From positions 1 through 24,692 of the forward strand of contig DCFX01000071.1 of NCBI GenBank assembly GCA_002314445.1: a stretch of DNA of 24,692 bases. The letters run 5' to 3'. The notes under the pieces were generated by a model. It was not told where the DNA came from and made no database searches. It was given only the letters and a program-made list of their open reading frames with translations. Numbering within the stretch: the first letter of the stretch is position 1; each line of letters starts with the position of its first letter. The position numbers and the translations under genes were made by a program. This DNA comes from Treponema sp. UBA1793. GTDB taxonomy: Bacteria > Spirochaetota > Spirochaetia > Treponematales > Treponemataceae. Of the stretch, positions 7,247-15,399 are shown piece by piece.

Positions 7247-8236
7247 TTAATATGAATCGTCATTATTATTGTAAGCTGTCTGGGCTTCACCTGTTTCTAT
7301 CCATTTAAGGATATTCTGGTTAAAGTCGCGGGCAGAATTATAACCCATTTTCTTTAAACGCTCATTCATTGCAGCTGCTTCTATAATAATAGGCAGATTC
7401 CTGCCTGGACGGACAGGTATTTCTATAGCAGGAACCCTTACACCGAGCAGTTCCATGTAATTCTGATCAGTACCGAGTCTGTCGTATACCTTATTCGGAT
7501 CCCAGTCCTCAAGTTCGACTACAAGCTGAACTTCCTTCTGCTCACGGATGGCGCCGACACCGTACAGCTGGGATACGTTGATAATGCCAAGCCCGCGGAT
7601 TTCCATATGGTGGCTGATAAGCGTATTCGCGCCCTGCCCCAGCACGACGTTTCCGTTTACACATCGTATTTCAATAATATCGTCCGCAACAAGCCGGTGT
7701 CCTCTGTCTACAAGTTCAAGTGCTGTTTCACTCTTACCCACGCCCGAGTGGCCGGTAAGGAGAATGCCTACGCCGTAGACTTCGACAAGAACGCCGTGCA
7801 TTGTTTTTTTGGGAGCAAATATATTGGAAAAGACACGGATCAGCCGGCTGGAAAATTCGGTCGACTCAAGGGCTGTCTGCAAAACAGGGCAGCACGACTC
7901 TTCTGCAATCTCACGGAATTCTTCGGTAGGTTCAAGTCCATGCGAAAAAACGCAGCAGGGAATAGGATACTGAAAAAGAGCTTTTAATGTCGTAATATTG
8001 TTTTCTGAATGAAGTTTCTGAAGATAAGCCGCTTCACCGCGGCCGAAAACCTGAACACGCTGGTACGCAAATGATTCGTAAAAACCGGTAAGAGCAAGCC
8101 CGGGCCTGTTAATATCAGGAACGGTAAGGGGACGAGGCAAACCGCGCCTCCCGGTAATGCACGTCAAATCGAGCGCATCATGCCCAGGTAAATCTAGTTC
8201 AAGAAGATCAAGAACTGTAAACTTCTTATCGGCCAT
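7247..8236 (-). CDS. hprK: HPr kinase/phosphorylase
   Basis: 329 residues from the ATG at 8236. The enzyme phosphorylates HPr on Ser46 and reverses the reaction according to the metabolic state. Walker A GHSGVGKS lies at 162-169, the conserved His in MHGVLVEVYG near 147, and the HprK signature EIRGLGIINVSQLYG follows the ELVDRGHRLVADD segment. The N-terminal domain (KFTVLDLLELDLPGHDALDL) is complete. A GTG five codons upstream (8251) is possible, but it falls inside the promoter spacer region. The ATG is preceded by TATAGT at six bases and no Shine-Dalgarno, so a leaderless mRNA is likely. It lies directly after the hpf-like gene and heads hprK-ptsH-lexA-holA. Confidence 0.93.
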   Translation of the reverse strand: MADKKFTVLDLLELDLPGHDALDLTCITGRRGLPRPLTVPDINRPGLALTGFYESFAYQRVQVFGRGEAAYLQKLHSENNITTLKALFQYPIPCCVFSHGLEPTEEFREIAEESCCPVLQTALESTEFSSRLIRVFSNIFAPKKTMHGVLVEVYGVGILLTGHSGVGKSETALELVDRGHRLVADDIIEIRCVNGNVVLGQGANTLISHHMEIRGLGIINVSQLYGVGAIREQKEVQLVVELEDWDPNKVYDRLGTDQNYMELLGVRVPAIEIPVRPGRNLPIIIEAAAMNERLKKMGYNSARDFNQNILKWIETGEAQTAYNNNDDSY

Positions 8237-8271
8237 ACGAGTACTATACACGTATACCGATTAATTTTCAA
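8237..8271 (-). promoter_or_regulatory. hprK-ptsH-lexA-holA promoter, predicted leaderless start
   Basis: TTGAAA (8271-8266), exactly 17 bases, TATAGT (8248-8243), six bases, then ATG at 8236. No ribosome site is present. This is the best promoter for the four-gene run. Confidence 0.6.
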
Positions 8272-8282
8272 CCAGTATACGT
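8250..8282. promoter_or_regulatory. inverted repeat across the hprK promoter, candidate operator
   Basis: ACGTATAC at 8250-8257 and GTATACGT at 8275-8282 are a perfect 8-bp inverted repeat with a 17-base gap. The -35 lies between the arms and one arm touches the -10. A dimeric repressor bound here would block the promoter. Which protein binds is unknown; LexA self-control is one possibility because lexA is in the operon. Confidence 0.4.
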
Positions 8283-8299
8283 CTTATAAATGATTTTAC

Positions 8300-8593
8300 T
8301 TATTTGGTGTGATCCTGCACCTTGTCTTTTTCCTTTTTAATCTTGGTGTCAAGGACGTCCATCAGCTTGTTAAGTCCGGCAGCAAAATCGAAGTCTTCAC
8401 TTGTCACATGTCCCTGTGTACCCCAGCGGAAACTGAACGTAGCATCAAAATCATATGCCTTATCATGTTTTACGCGTATCGTAAGGTCAATGATAAGATC
8501 TTCAGCATACCCGATTCGTTTCATTTTCGATTCAATCAATTCCGATTGTTTCTTTTCAAAATCAAAGCCGACTGCTGATACGGATTTTGTCAT
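8300..8593 (-). CDS. hpf: ribosome hibernation factor, HPF/RaiA-like (short form)
   Basis: 97 residues, a plausible size for short HPF. The pattern fits the family: an N-terminal segment with a helix (EKKQSELIESKMKRI), strands (LIIDLTIRVKHDKAYDFDATFSFRWGTQGHV), then TSEDFDFAAGLNKLMDVLDTKIKKEKDK, the helix that precedes the basic tail. HPF binds 70S ribosomes in stationary phase and stops translation. Similarity is visible but weak, so context helps: hpf commonly sits next to rpoN and the HprK/Npr genes, exactly as here. It has AGGAG (8605-8609) before the ATG and its own promoter in the end of rpoN. The family used to be called sigma-54 modulation protein. Confidence 0.7.
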   Translation of the reverse strand: MTKSVSAVGFDFEKKQSELIESKMKRIGYAEDLIIDLTIRVKHDKAYDFDATFSFRWGTQGHVTSEDFDFAAGLNKLMDVLDTKIKKEKDKVQDHTK

Positions 8594-8666
8594 GTGTCAC
8601 ACTCCTAAAGTAAATCATAGTCACCCGGAAAACAGGTGCTGCGGCAGTTAGCCCGCCGTTTATGTA

Positions 8667-8695
8667 AGTATACAATGAGATTCCGGGAAAATCAA
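8667..8695 (-). promoter_or_regulatory. promoter for the hpf-like gene
   Basis: TTGATT (8695-8690), 17 bases and TATACT (8672-8667), overlapping the rpoN stop codon. The leader would be about 70 bases with short GC-rich hairpins (around 8627-8660) and an AGGAG site. It allows hpf expression independent of rpoN. Confidence 0.45.
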
Positions 8696-10152
8696 TTTTT
8701 TCTGAAGTAGGATGAATCGATATTGAGTGATGCGCGGTATTTGGCCACTGTGCGGCGGGCTATTTTAATCCCCTGCGCTGCAAGACTTTCTGTCAACTCT
8801 CTGTCTGTAAGAGGTTTTTTACTCTCCTGATGGTTTTCAAGCAGCTGTTTTATTGCAAATTTTACTTTATCCTGCGTATTTGTAAAAAAATACTTTATCG
8901 GATAAAGCTGACCCCATGGTGACTGAATGAACTTTTCATTCGCCATACGCGACACAGTGGACTCATGAACTTCGAGTTCACGGGCAAGACTGATTTGTGT
9001 AAGCGGTTCAAGGTATCCGCGCCCATCCGACATAAAAAAAAGCATCTGCGTGCGCACAATAATACCGCACGCTTTTATAATGACAGATTTCCGGTATGCA
9101 AGATTTTCAAGAAACTGCTGTGCGGCCGTAATATTTTTCTTCAGGCCTTTATTTTTCGATGCGTCAAGACCGGGAACGATACGCACTTCGGGAAGAAAAT
9201 CATCAGCAGGCACGATACGGTAATATGATTCTTTCGTACAGGGGACAAGCACTTCACGGAGTGAGTCAAAATTCCGGATTTCACCTTCCTCTTTTGTTAT
9301 GACGACATCGGGACGGACATACTGAGACACAGACCTGCCGTAGCCCTGTGCAGGATGAGGATTCAGACGGGAAATAAATGCGATCGCATCTCTGACGCTG
9401 CCGGCGGTAATTTCCATCGCATCCACCGGTGATGTGTCAGCAAACAGCAGCCTGCGGCGTTCCTGCTGCAGCTTCACAAGCCTGCGTCTGATTCGTTCCA
9501 TGTCGGGAGTACTGTCATTTGAATAAAGCACATCAATATGGCCGTCAAGGATAAACAAAGCAAGCTCAGGTGCGCCGCCCTTAATGCGAGCCTGCACAAG
9601 AAGGCTTTCTGCCATATTATTACAGCATGTCCCCTCGGGATCCATGCGGCGGATTATATCAATAAGTTTGGTAAGCATGGCGGTATTCTGTGCAGGACGC
9701 GATTTGTCAAGCAGAGAAACCGGGGCGAGCGTATGATATCCGTTTTCATCAAGATTTCTGATAAGCGCTTCACCGAGCGACTTTTCATCGAGAGAAAGCT
9801 TCATAACGTTAAGCTGAAACAGCAGGTGTTCCTGCAGCGTTTCGCGCGTATCGGCAGCATTTTCGTATGCTTCCTGATATTTCTCCGCTTTTTCAATGCC
9901 TGATGCGGTTGCCGTCCCGATACGGGTATTGTCGGCGGGATAAGAAGATGAAGAACGAACAGTTCCCCCTGCAGACGGCGAATCGTTCACAAGTTCAAGC
10001 ACAGGATTTTCACCAACAGCTTTATAAATTTCCGCACTCAAATCCTGACTGCTCATTGCAAGGAGGTTCAGCGCCTGAATCTGTCTCTGAGACAAAATCT
10101 GCTTTTGTACCTGCGAAGCCTGCTGTACTTGTCCGTAACCATATTCCGGCAT
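8692..10152 (-). CDS. rpoN: RNA polymerase sigma-54 factor
   Basis: 486 residues, full length. Sigma-54 directs polymerase to -24/-12 promoters and needs an ATP-driven activator. The N-terminal activator-interacting region is Gln/Leu-rich (QVQKQILSQRQIQALNLLAMSSQDLSAEI split by the usual spacing) and is followed by ENPVLELV. The core-binding region holds LFQLNVMKLS and the LDENGYH motif. The helix-turn-helix (LTQISLARELEVHESTVSRMANEK) and the RpoN box ARRTVAKYR (465-473) complete the family pattern. No ribosome site precedes the ATG at 10152; a TGn-extended -10 lies seven bases before it. No activator (bEBP) gene is in the window. A strong target promoter lies at 15320. Confidence 0.95.
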   Translation of the reverse strand: MPEYGYGQVQQASQVQKQILSQRQIQALNLLAMSSQDLSAEIYKAVGENPVLELVNDSPSAGGTVRSSSSYPADNTRIGTATASGIEKAEKYQEAYENAADTRETLQEHLLFQLNVMKLSLDEKSLGEALIRNLDENGYHTLAPVSLLDKSRPAQNTAMLTKLIDIIRRMDPEGTCCNNMAESLLVQARIKGGAPELALFILDGHIDVLYSNDSTPDMERIRRRLVKLQQERRRLLFADTSPVDAMEITAGSVRDAIAFISRLNPHPAQGYGRSVSQYVRPDVVITKEEGEIRNFDSLREVLVPCTKESYYRIVPADDFLPEVRIVPGLDASKNKGLKKNITAAQQFLENLAYRKSVIIKACGIIVRTQMLFFMSDGRGYLEPLTQISLARELEVHESTVSRMANEKFIQSPWGQLYPIKYFFTNTQDKVKFAIKQLLENHQESKKPLTDRELTESLAAQGIKIARRTVAKYRASLNIDSSYFRKN

Positions 10153-10168
10153 AATTCTGAGTATAGCA
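10153..10168 (-). promoter_or_regulatory. rpoN extended -10 promoter, predicted leaderless start
   Basis: Minus-strand TG-C-TATACT (10168-10160) is followed by seven bases and the ATG at 10152. No good -35 is seen at 16-18 bases, consistent with an extended -10 promoter. There is no Shine-Dalgarno. Confidence 0.45.
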
Positions 10169-10186
10169 TAAAAAATCCCTTACCGA

Positions 10187-10199
10187 TATACTTTCCTTT
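10187..10199 (+). promoter_or_regulatory. DUF1015 gene -10 element, predicted leaderless start
   Basis: TATACT at 10187-10192, seven bases, then the ATG at 10200, with no ribosome site. The expected -35 position overlaps the divergent rpoN -10 and is poor. The two promoters face away within 47 bases and could compete. Confidence 0.35.
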
Positions 10200-11540
10200 A
10201 TGAAAAAATTTGAAGCATTAGGCATTCAGGTTCCGGAAATTCTTCTCCCTGAAACTATTGATTTGAAAAGCTGGTCTGTCATAGCATGCGATCAGTATAC
10301 GCAGGACAGGGAGTACTGGAAAAAGGCTGAAAAAGCGGCAGAAGGCAGAAAAAGTACACTCAATCTCATCCTGCCGGAAGTATATCTGGACGACAGCGGC
10401 AAAGAAAAGAAGGTTGCACGGATAAAAAAGACGATGCAGGATTATCTTACAGACAATGTGTTTGCACCTCCGCTTCAAAATTTCATATACACCGAACGGA
10501 AAACAGCTTACGGCCGCGTGCGTCATGGTCTTGTCATAGCAGTTGACCTTGAGACTTACGAATGGAAGCCGTTCAGCAAATCACTAATCCGAGCAACAGA
10601 AGCAACGATTCCCGCACGCATCCCGCCCCGGAAAGAAATACGGAACGGCGCACCGCTTGAACTCCCTCATATCATGCTGCTTGTAAACGATCCTGACCAT
10701 TCGATCGTAGAACGTACAGGTTCTGCCGTAAAGGAAGACGGGGAATCTCCCGTATACGACGGCGAACTCATGCTCAACGGCGGAAGCATTACCGGCTGGG
10801 TTGTCCCTGAAAAACGGAACGCAGATGTACTTTACGCTCTTAACAGAATTGCAGAAGCAAACACGGCGGATGACGGGAGTGTCTTTTTATTCGCAGTCGG
10901 AGACGGAAACCACTCGCTTGCAACGGCAAAAGCCGTATGGGACGAATACAAAGTAACGCTCAGCCAAAAGGAACGCCTTACAAGCCGCGTACGGTATGCA
11001 CTTGCCGAAGTAGTAAACATTTACGACACGGGGCTTACGTTTGAGCCGATTCACCGCGTTCTTTTCGGAGCGGATACGCCTTCACTGGTTGCAGCACTAA
11101 AAACAGAGCTGGGCGGAAATGTACGTGAATGCAGCAGCGCAGCGGAACTTGAAGATGCCGTAAAAAAATCGGCAGCTTCGTTCGGTTTTGTATACAGAAG
11201 CGCAGATGCAGTGTCATACACGCTGCTTGAAACGCCGGTAATGGAACTTGCAGTTGCGCGTTTTCAGCCTGTTGTTGACGAGTATATAATGAAGGAAAAT
11301 GACTGCGGGAAAAACATTTCAATCGATTATATACACGGAAGCGGCGAAGTGTTCAAACTGGGGGCAAAAAATGATACAACAGGTATACTCCTGCCCCCTG
11401 TCGATAAAGACAGCTTTTTCAACACGATCAACACGAGAGGACCGCTGCCGCGCAAAAGCTTTTCTATGGGAGAAGCTGACGAAAAGCGGTTCTATCTTGA
11501 GTGCAGAAAATTATTCCAGACAGGCAGCGGAAAGAACTGA
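10200..11540 (+). CDS. DUF1015 family protein
   Basis: 446 residues, near the family's usual length. The N-terminal region includes KSWSVIACDQYTQDREYW and LPEVYLDD. The centre has MLLVNDPDHSIVERT and the family hallmark GDGNHSLATAKA (starting at residue 234). The C-terminal part has ISIDYIHGSGEVFKL and a closing KSFSMGEADEKRFYLECRKL segment. DUF1015 proteins are widespread in bacteria; their biochemical activity is not firmly established, so I assign none. No signal peptide or membrane helix is visible. The TGA shares its A with the ATG of radA (TGATG), so the two genes are coupled. It is divergent from rpoN. Confidence 0.88.
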   Translation: MKKFEALGIQVPEILLPETIDLKSWSVIACDQYTQDREYWKKAEKAAEGRKSTLNLILPEVYLDDSGKEKKVARIKKTMQDYLTDNVFAPPLQNFIYTERKTAYGRVRHGLVIAVDLETYEWKPFSKSLIRATEATIPARIPPRKEIRNGAPLELPHIMLLVNDPDHSIVERTGSAVKEDGESPVYDGELMLNGGSITGWVVPEKRNADVLYALNRIAEANTADDGSVFLFAVGDGNHSLATAKAVWDEYKVTLSQKERLTSRVRYALAEVVNIYDTGLTFEPIHRVLFGADTPSLVAALKTELGGNVRECSSAAELEDAVKKSAASFGFVYRSADAVSYTLLETPVMELAVARFQPVVDEYIMKENDCGKNISIDYIHGSGEVFKLGAKNDTTGILLPPVDKDSFFNTINTRGPLPRKSFSMGEADEKRFYLECRKLFQTGSGKN

Positions 11541-12913
11541 TGGCAAAGAAAACCGGTACAATCATTTATAAATGCTCAAACTGCGGATACTCACAGCCGA
11601 GATGGCTCGGCCGTTGTCCGCAGTGTGGTGAGTGGAATACGCTTGAAGAATGCATATTCGACCCGAACGCAAAAACGCCCGCAGGACAAGGCTCTGAAAC
11701 CGCGGTAAAAGCGAAACCTGTCCCGCTTGCGGCGGTAAAAGCGCAGGATGATATGCGCTTTTCGACCGGCATAGCGGAATTCGACCGGGTGCTCGGCGGC
11801 GGCGCTACAAAACGCTCCGCCATCCTTATCGGCGGAGAACCGGGAATAGGAAAATCGACACTGCTCCTCCAGACTGCTGCAGGCAGTTCCAAAACAGCAG
11901 GAAAGACAGGGCGCATTCTTTACGTCAGCGGCGAGGAATCGGCCGCACAGATAAAGGACAGAGCCGAACGGCTTGGAATACCGGCAGCCGGCATTGAACT
12001 TTTGTGCACGATGAGGCTTGAAGATATACTCGACGCGCTCGACGCCCAAAATCCTGTCCTGGTCATCATCGATTCAATACAAACGGTTTATTCCGCAGAA
12101 GCAGGATTGATTCCCGGTACCGTAAATCAGTTGAAATACTGTGCAAACGAGCTCATCGCATGGGTAAAAGAACGCGATGCCGTACTCATCATGACGGCAC
12201 ACGTAACAAAAGAAGGACTCATCGCAGGCCCGAAATCGCTTGAACACATGGTCGACACTGTCATCTCGTTTGACCGCAGCAACGATGAATTCCGCTTTCT
12301 GCGGGCCGCAAAAAACAGATTCGGTTCTGTTGACGAACTCGGTATCTTTGAGATGACGGAAAAGGGACTCAATGAAGTTCAAGACCCTTCAGCACTGTTC
12401 ATTACACGCCGTGGCGGTACTTCTTCCGGCAGCCAGCCTGCGGGTATAGCATGTACTGCGGTGTTTGAAGGAAGCCGCGTTTTCATAGTGGAAATACAGG
12501 CCCTTACGGTTCCTGCAAAAGCGTCTCTCTCTCGCGTGTACAGCGACAAAATCGATTCGGCACGGGTCGCAAGGGTCGCGGCTGTACTCGAAAAACGTAC
12601 CGGCCTCCATTTTTCCGATCAGGACCTGTACATAAACGTTGCAGGCGGCATACGTCTTTCGGAAAGCGCTGTCGATGCGGCACTTGCTGCTGCCCTTTAC
12701 TCCGCCCGTACCGATATAGCGATCGAAACAGGAACAGCCGTTATCGGAGAACTGAGCCTTGCGGGAGAAATCCGCCCGGTAGGAAGGATGGCTCAGCGTA
12801 TCAAAACCGCACAGAATATGGGCTTTACGACAGTTCTTGCTCCGGAAGGCGGAAAAGATGCAAAAAAAATAAGTGATATAAAAGAACTTATAAAAACGCT
12901 CTTCGGAAAATAA
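11540..12913 (+). CDS. radA: DNA repair protein RadA
   Basis: 457 residues, full length. RadA is a RecA-like DNA-dependent ATPase that helps branch migration in recombination. In order: zinc finger C12-x2-C15 and C26-x2-C29 (KCSNCGYSQPRWLGRCPQC), Walker A GGEPGIGKST, Walker B VLVIIDSI, the RadA-specific KNRFG motif, and a C-terminal Lon-protease-like domain (LYINVAGGIRLSESAVDAALA; IGELSLAGEIRPV). The ATG at 11540 is preferred to one 13 codons upstream because it gives the standard MAKK start immediately before the zinc finger and overlaps the DUF1015 stop. Together with lexA and holA it makes the window rich in DNA-repair functions. Confidence 0.95.
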   Translation: MAKKTGTIIYKCSNCGYSQPRWLGRCPQCGEWNTLEECIFDPNAKTPAGQGSETAVKAKPVPLAAVKAQDDMRFSTGIAEFDRVLGGGATKRSAILIGGEPGIGKSTLLLQTAAGSSKTAGKTGRILYVSGEESAAQIKDRAERLGIPAAGIELLCTMRLEDILDALDAQNPVLVIIDSIQTVYSAEAGLIPGTVNQLKYCANELIAWVKERDAVLIMTAHVTKEGLIAGPKSLEHMVDTVISFDRSNDEFRFLRAAKNRFGSVDELGIFEMTEKGLNEVQDPSALFITRRGGTSSGSQPAGIACTAVFEGSRVFIVEIQALTVPAKASLSRVYSDKIDSARVARVAAVLEKRTGLHFSDQDLYINVAGGIRLSESAVDAALAAALYSARTDIAIETGTAVIGELSLAGEIRPVGRMAQRIKTAQNMGFTTVLAPEGGKDAKKISDIKELIKTLFGK

Positions 12914-12972
12914 TCAAATTATAGAAGAAAATGAAATTCCCCTGGAAACAGTACTTTTTACCGCCTGTGTTC

Positions 12973-14127
12973 TTATGCTGTTGCACCAGCTGCCGGCTGT
13001 GCATTTTCAGACTCTGGTCGATACTTAAACCGGATGATGAGCAGAAGCAGGACGGATGAAACAACCAGAATTATTCCCATCCGCAGTTCATATATACGTA
13101 CGGGTCCGCCGTACATCAAGCCGAAATTAATCTGTGTATTCGGATACATGGGAGTAATGTAGCTGACAGCCCTGAACAAAGACGGCATTACCTCAAGCGC
13201 CATCGTACCGCCGCCGGCAATAGTCTGCGTCAGCATAAAAAAGATATTGACGAAAATACCGTTCTGCCCAAACAGTAACGAAAACACCAGCGTAAACTGA
13301 AAAGCCGTAAGCTGCATAAAAACCTGCTGCAGATACAACCTCAGCAGACTGTTAAAACTGATGGAAATCAGGCACCTTGCTACAATTACTCCGACCGCCG
13401 GAGCAAGCAGAGCTATAACACAACCTGCGGTCTCTATATAATAGAAAGCTTTTCGTTTTCCCATAATCGGAATAAACGCCAGAAAAATATTCATCAATAT
13501 GATTGCAACAACCATAGAAGATGCATATGTTCCTATAGACAGAAAAGTCGGAGCCATAATATAGTCCATGCTCTGCGGAGCCTGGTTACTATACACGTTT
13601 TTTTGCACGACCGCATTATGCAGTTGTGCGGTAACCGCCTGCTGTTCCGCCGCGTCAAGATGAAGGTTTTCCAGCACGCCTGCGACTTTCTTTTCTCTGA
13701 CAGCATCATTAAAATTGTTCGTGACGGCCTGTGCTACGGATGTCATCGTTGAAGAGGTCGTAATAGTGTTTGACTGATTAATATAGAACTCAAATTCCGA
13801 TTTTCCCTTTGCAAGATTCACAACAAAGTTTTCGGGAATTACGATAACCATTTGAACAGCACGCCTGTCCAGTAATTTTTGACTTTCTTCAAGAGTCATA
13901 TCTGTTACGATATGTTTAAATGGAAGATTTGCGGCCAGCTGGCTTTGAACGATTTGTCCCTGACTACCATCCTGATTTACAATATTGACGGAGAGCTTGT
14001 CCACTCCGCCCGGCAAAACATGATAACCGTAAATATACAGTCCCACCATAGCAGCCTGATAAAAAACGGCAAGAACGACTGCATAAATCATTCCCTTACT
14101 TTTCAAAAAAGTCGAAAGCTTCATCAT
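12973..14127 (-). CDS. ABC-2/YhgE-type membrane transport protein
   Basis: 384 residues. The architecture is that of the ABC-2/YhgE/DUF3533-like group: one N-terminal helix (about 13-34), a large extracytoplasmic region (about 35-195) with VDKLSVNIVNQDGSQG and AVQMVIVIPENFVVNLAKG, then about five helices (200-222, 232-258, 272-292, 296-318, 350-370). No ATP-binding domain is encoded here, so it either works with a separate ATPase or has another mechanism. Substrate unknown; export of a drug, peptide or lipid is an inference. The start has AAGGAG seven bases before the ATG. It follows the MerR gene by 43 bases in the same direction and is probably its main target. It converges on radA. Confidence 0.75.
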   Translation of the reverse strand: MMKLSTFLKSKGMIYAVVLAVFYQAAMVGLYIYGYHVLPGGVDKLSVNIVNQDGSQGQIVQSQLAANLPFKHIVTDMTLEESQKLLDRRAVQMVIVIPENFVVNLAKGKSEFEFYINQSNTITTSSTMTSVAQAVTNNFNDAVREKKVAGVLENLHLDAAEQQAVTAQLHNAVVQKNVYSNQAPQSMDYIMAPTFLSIGTYASSMVVAIILMNIFLAFIPIMGKRKAFYYIETAGCVIALLAPAVGVIVARCLISISFNSLLRLYLQQVFMQLTAFQFTLVFSLLFGQNGIFVNIFFMLTQTIAGGGTMALEVMPSLFRAVSYITPMYPNTQINFGLMYGGPVRIYELRMGIILVVSSVLLLLIIRFKYRPESENAQPAAGATA

Positions 14128-14170
14128 TTGTTAACTCCTTATACATGCACGTATTAAATTTTTTGTACTA

Positions 14171-14959
14171 TTATTCAGCGGATTTTCCATCCGCATCATC
14201 AATTATGATTCCGTTGCGCTCAAGATAGATACTGAATGCTTGTGCCAGAAAATTCTCGATAGGTTTCTTAAGGACGTCTGTAGATTCAGGCCAGTTACGG
14301 ATATCCTTTCCCACATACAGAAGAGAGCGTATCAAGCTGAAATCTCCTCCTGCGAACTGAATAACCATATTCCACCACCTTTCGGCCAGCTCCTGCCCCT
14401 CCCTGCCGGCAGGGTCTGCTCCCTGCAAATAAAGTTTATCAAGACAATCGAAAATATCCCTCACGGAATCGGGCGAATCCGAAGATGTCAGTAACCGGAC
14501 TGCGTAATTTTTCAATTGATCGTCAGTAAAATAGCGTACGACAAACGTATAAGGATTCCCCCTCTCCATAGATTCCATGATTAAAATCAGCCGGTTCATA
14601 TCGATGTCACATCCGTCTTTCACTTCCAAAATTGCCGCATCAAGGATTCCGACGGTATGTTTCAGATTCTTTATCTGTTCCGTAAGGACTTTCCGCTGGT
14701 GTAAAAAAATCTTCCTGCAGTCGCCGCCCGTTTTTGTTCCCATAATTTTTGTTTTAATTTCTTTGAGTGAAAAGCCAAACGATTTGAAAAAAAGAATTTG
14801 TTCCAGGCGTACTATATCTCCGCCTGTATACCATCTCCTTCCGTTTTCAATCTTTGACGGGTTCAAAATATTCTGCTCATCATAGTACTGAAGCGTTCTT
14901 GCAGAAATGCCGGCCATTTCCGCCAATTGACCGGTTGAAAAAAACTTTTCTTTCCCCAT
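14171..14959 (-). CDS. MerR family transcriptional regulator
   Basis: 262 residues from the ATG at 14959. The first 75 residues form a MerR winged helix (FFSTGQLAEMAGISARTLQYYDEQNIL; RWYTGGDIVRLEQILFFKSFGFSLKEIK) and a dimerising helix follows (about 85-120). The C-terminal 140 residues are a helical effector domain with Trp/Tyr-rich parts (ERWWNMVIQFAGG), reminiscent of drug-binding TipA-like domains; that link is weak. The residues expected of metal-sensing MerRs are not evident. A GTG at 14974 extends the frame, but GAGGA lies across it at the right distance from the ATG, so I chose the ATG. The promoter upstream has the MerR architecture, so it very likely controls itself and the transport gene. 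Confidence 0.9.
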   Translation of the reverse strand: MGKEKFFSTGQLAEMAGISARTLQYYDEQNILNPSKIENGRRWYTGGDIVRLEQILFFKSFGFSLKEIKTKIMGTKTGGDCRKIFLHQRKVLTEQIKNLKHTVGILDAAILEVKDGCDIDMNRLILIMESMERGNPYTFVVRYFTDDQLKNYAVRLLTSSDSPDSVRDIFDCLDKLYLQGADPAGREGQELAERWWNMVIQFAGGDFSLIRSLLYVGKDIRNWPESTDVLKKPIENFLAQAFSIYLERNGIIIDDADGKSAE

Positions 14960-14987
14960 CTCATCATTCCTCACTTAAGCTGTTTTC

Positions 14988-15018
14988 ATTCTAATTCATC
15001 ACGCTGCGTGATAAGCAA
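14988..15018 (-). promoter_or_regulatory. MerR-type promoter with operator in a 19-bp spacer
   Basis: TTGCTT (15018-15013), a 19-base spacer and TAGAAT (14993-14988). The spacer contains a perfect palindrome with 7-bp arms around one base (14998-15012, ATCACGC-T-GCGTGAT). An over-long 19-bp spacer with the dyad between -35 and -10 is the hallmark of promoters that MerR proteins activate by DNA distortion. Confidence 0.75.
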
Positions 15019-15319
15019 GAGGAAATCGATTTTTTTATATCTTTTCTACGGCTGTATGTTTAGTGATATCAGCCCGTGCAGTGTTGAGGGAAGAAAGCTG
15101 CTCTGTATTACCTTGAATCAGAATACCTGTTGAAATGAACAAAAATGGGTATTTTTAACACACTTACGAGTATCATTTTTACCCATACGCGTAATTTTTT
15201 CCCCAGAGCATTCAGTTATTGCAGAATTACCGGCTGGCTGCGCTTCATCGCGCTCCTTTGCCAGTCATATATGATTAAAATCCCATGTTTTTTCATTAAT
15301 TTCTCTTTTTTTTTAATCC
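15019..15319. other. long intergenic region upstream of the sigma-54 promoter
   Basis: I see no credible gene here. It holds an inverted repeat ATGGGTA (15145-15151) and TACCCAT (15180-15186), AT-rich tracts near 15275-15315 and a few short dyads (GGCTG...CAGCC near 15050-15075; CTGGC...GCCAG near 15234-15264). The inverted repeat lies about 160-200 bases before the predicted hsp20 start, where activators of sigma-54 promoters bind. Confidence 0.4.
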
Positions 15320-15335
15320 TGGCACATTTATTGCT
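15320..15335 (+). promoter_or_regulatory. sigma-54 (-24/-12) promoter of hsp20
   Basis: TGGCAC (15320-15325), five bases, TTGCT (15331-15335). The invariant GG (15321-15322) and GC (15333-15334) are ten bases apart, as required. The start should be near 15346. I see no better sigma-70 promoter between here and the gene. A small hairpin (TCAGG, six-base loop, CCTGA; 15348-15363) would lie at the 5' end of the mRNA. Confidence 0.8.
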
Positions 15336-15399
15336 ATATATAAAGTGTCAGGACAGAACCTGATATAAAAACTAAATCAATAGCTGTGGAGGTTTTGAT

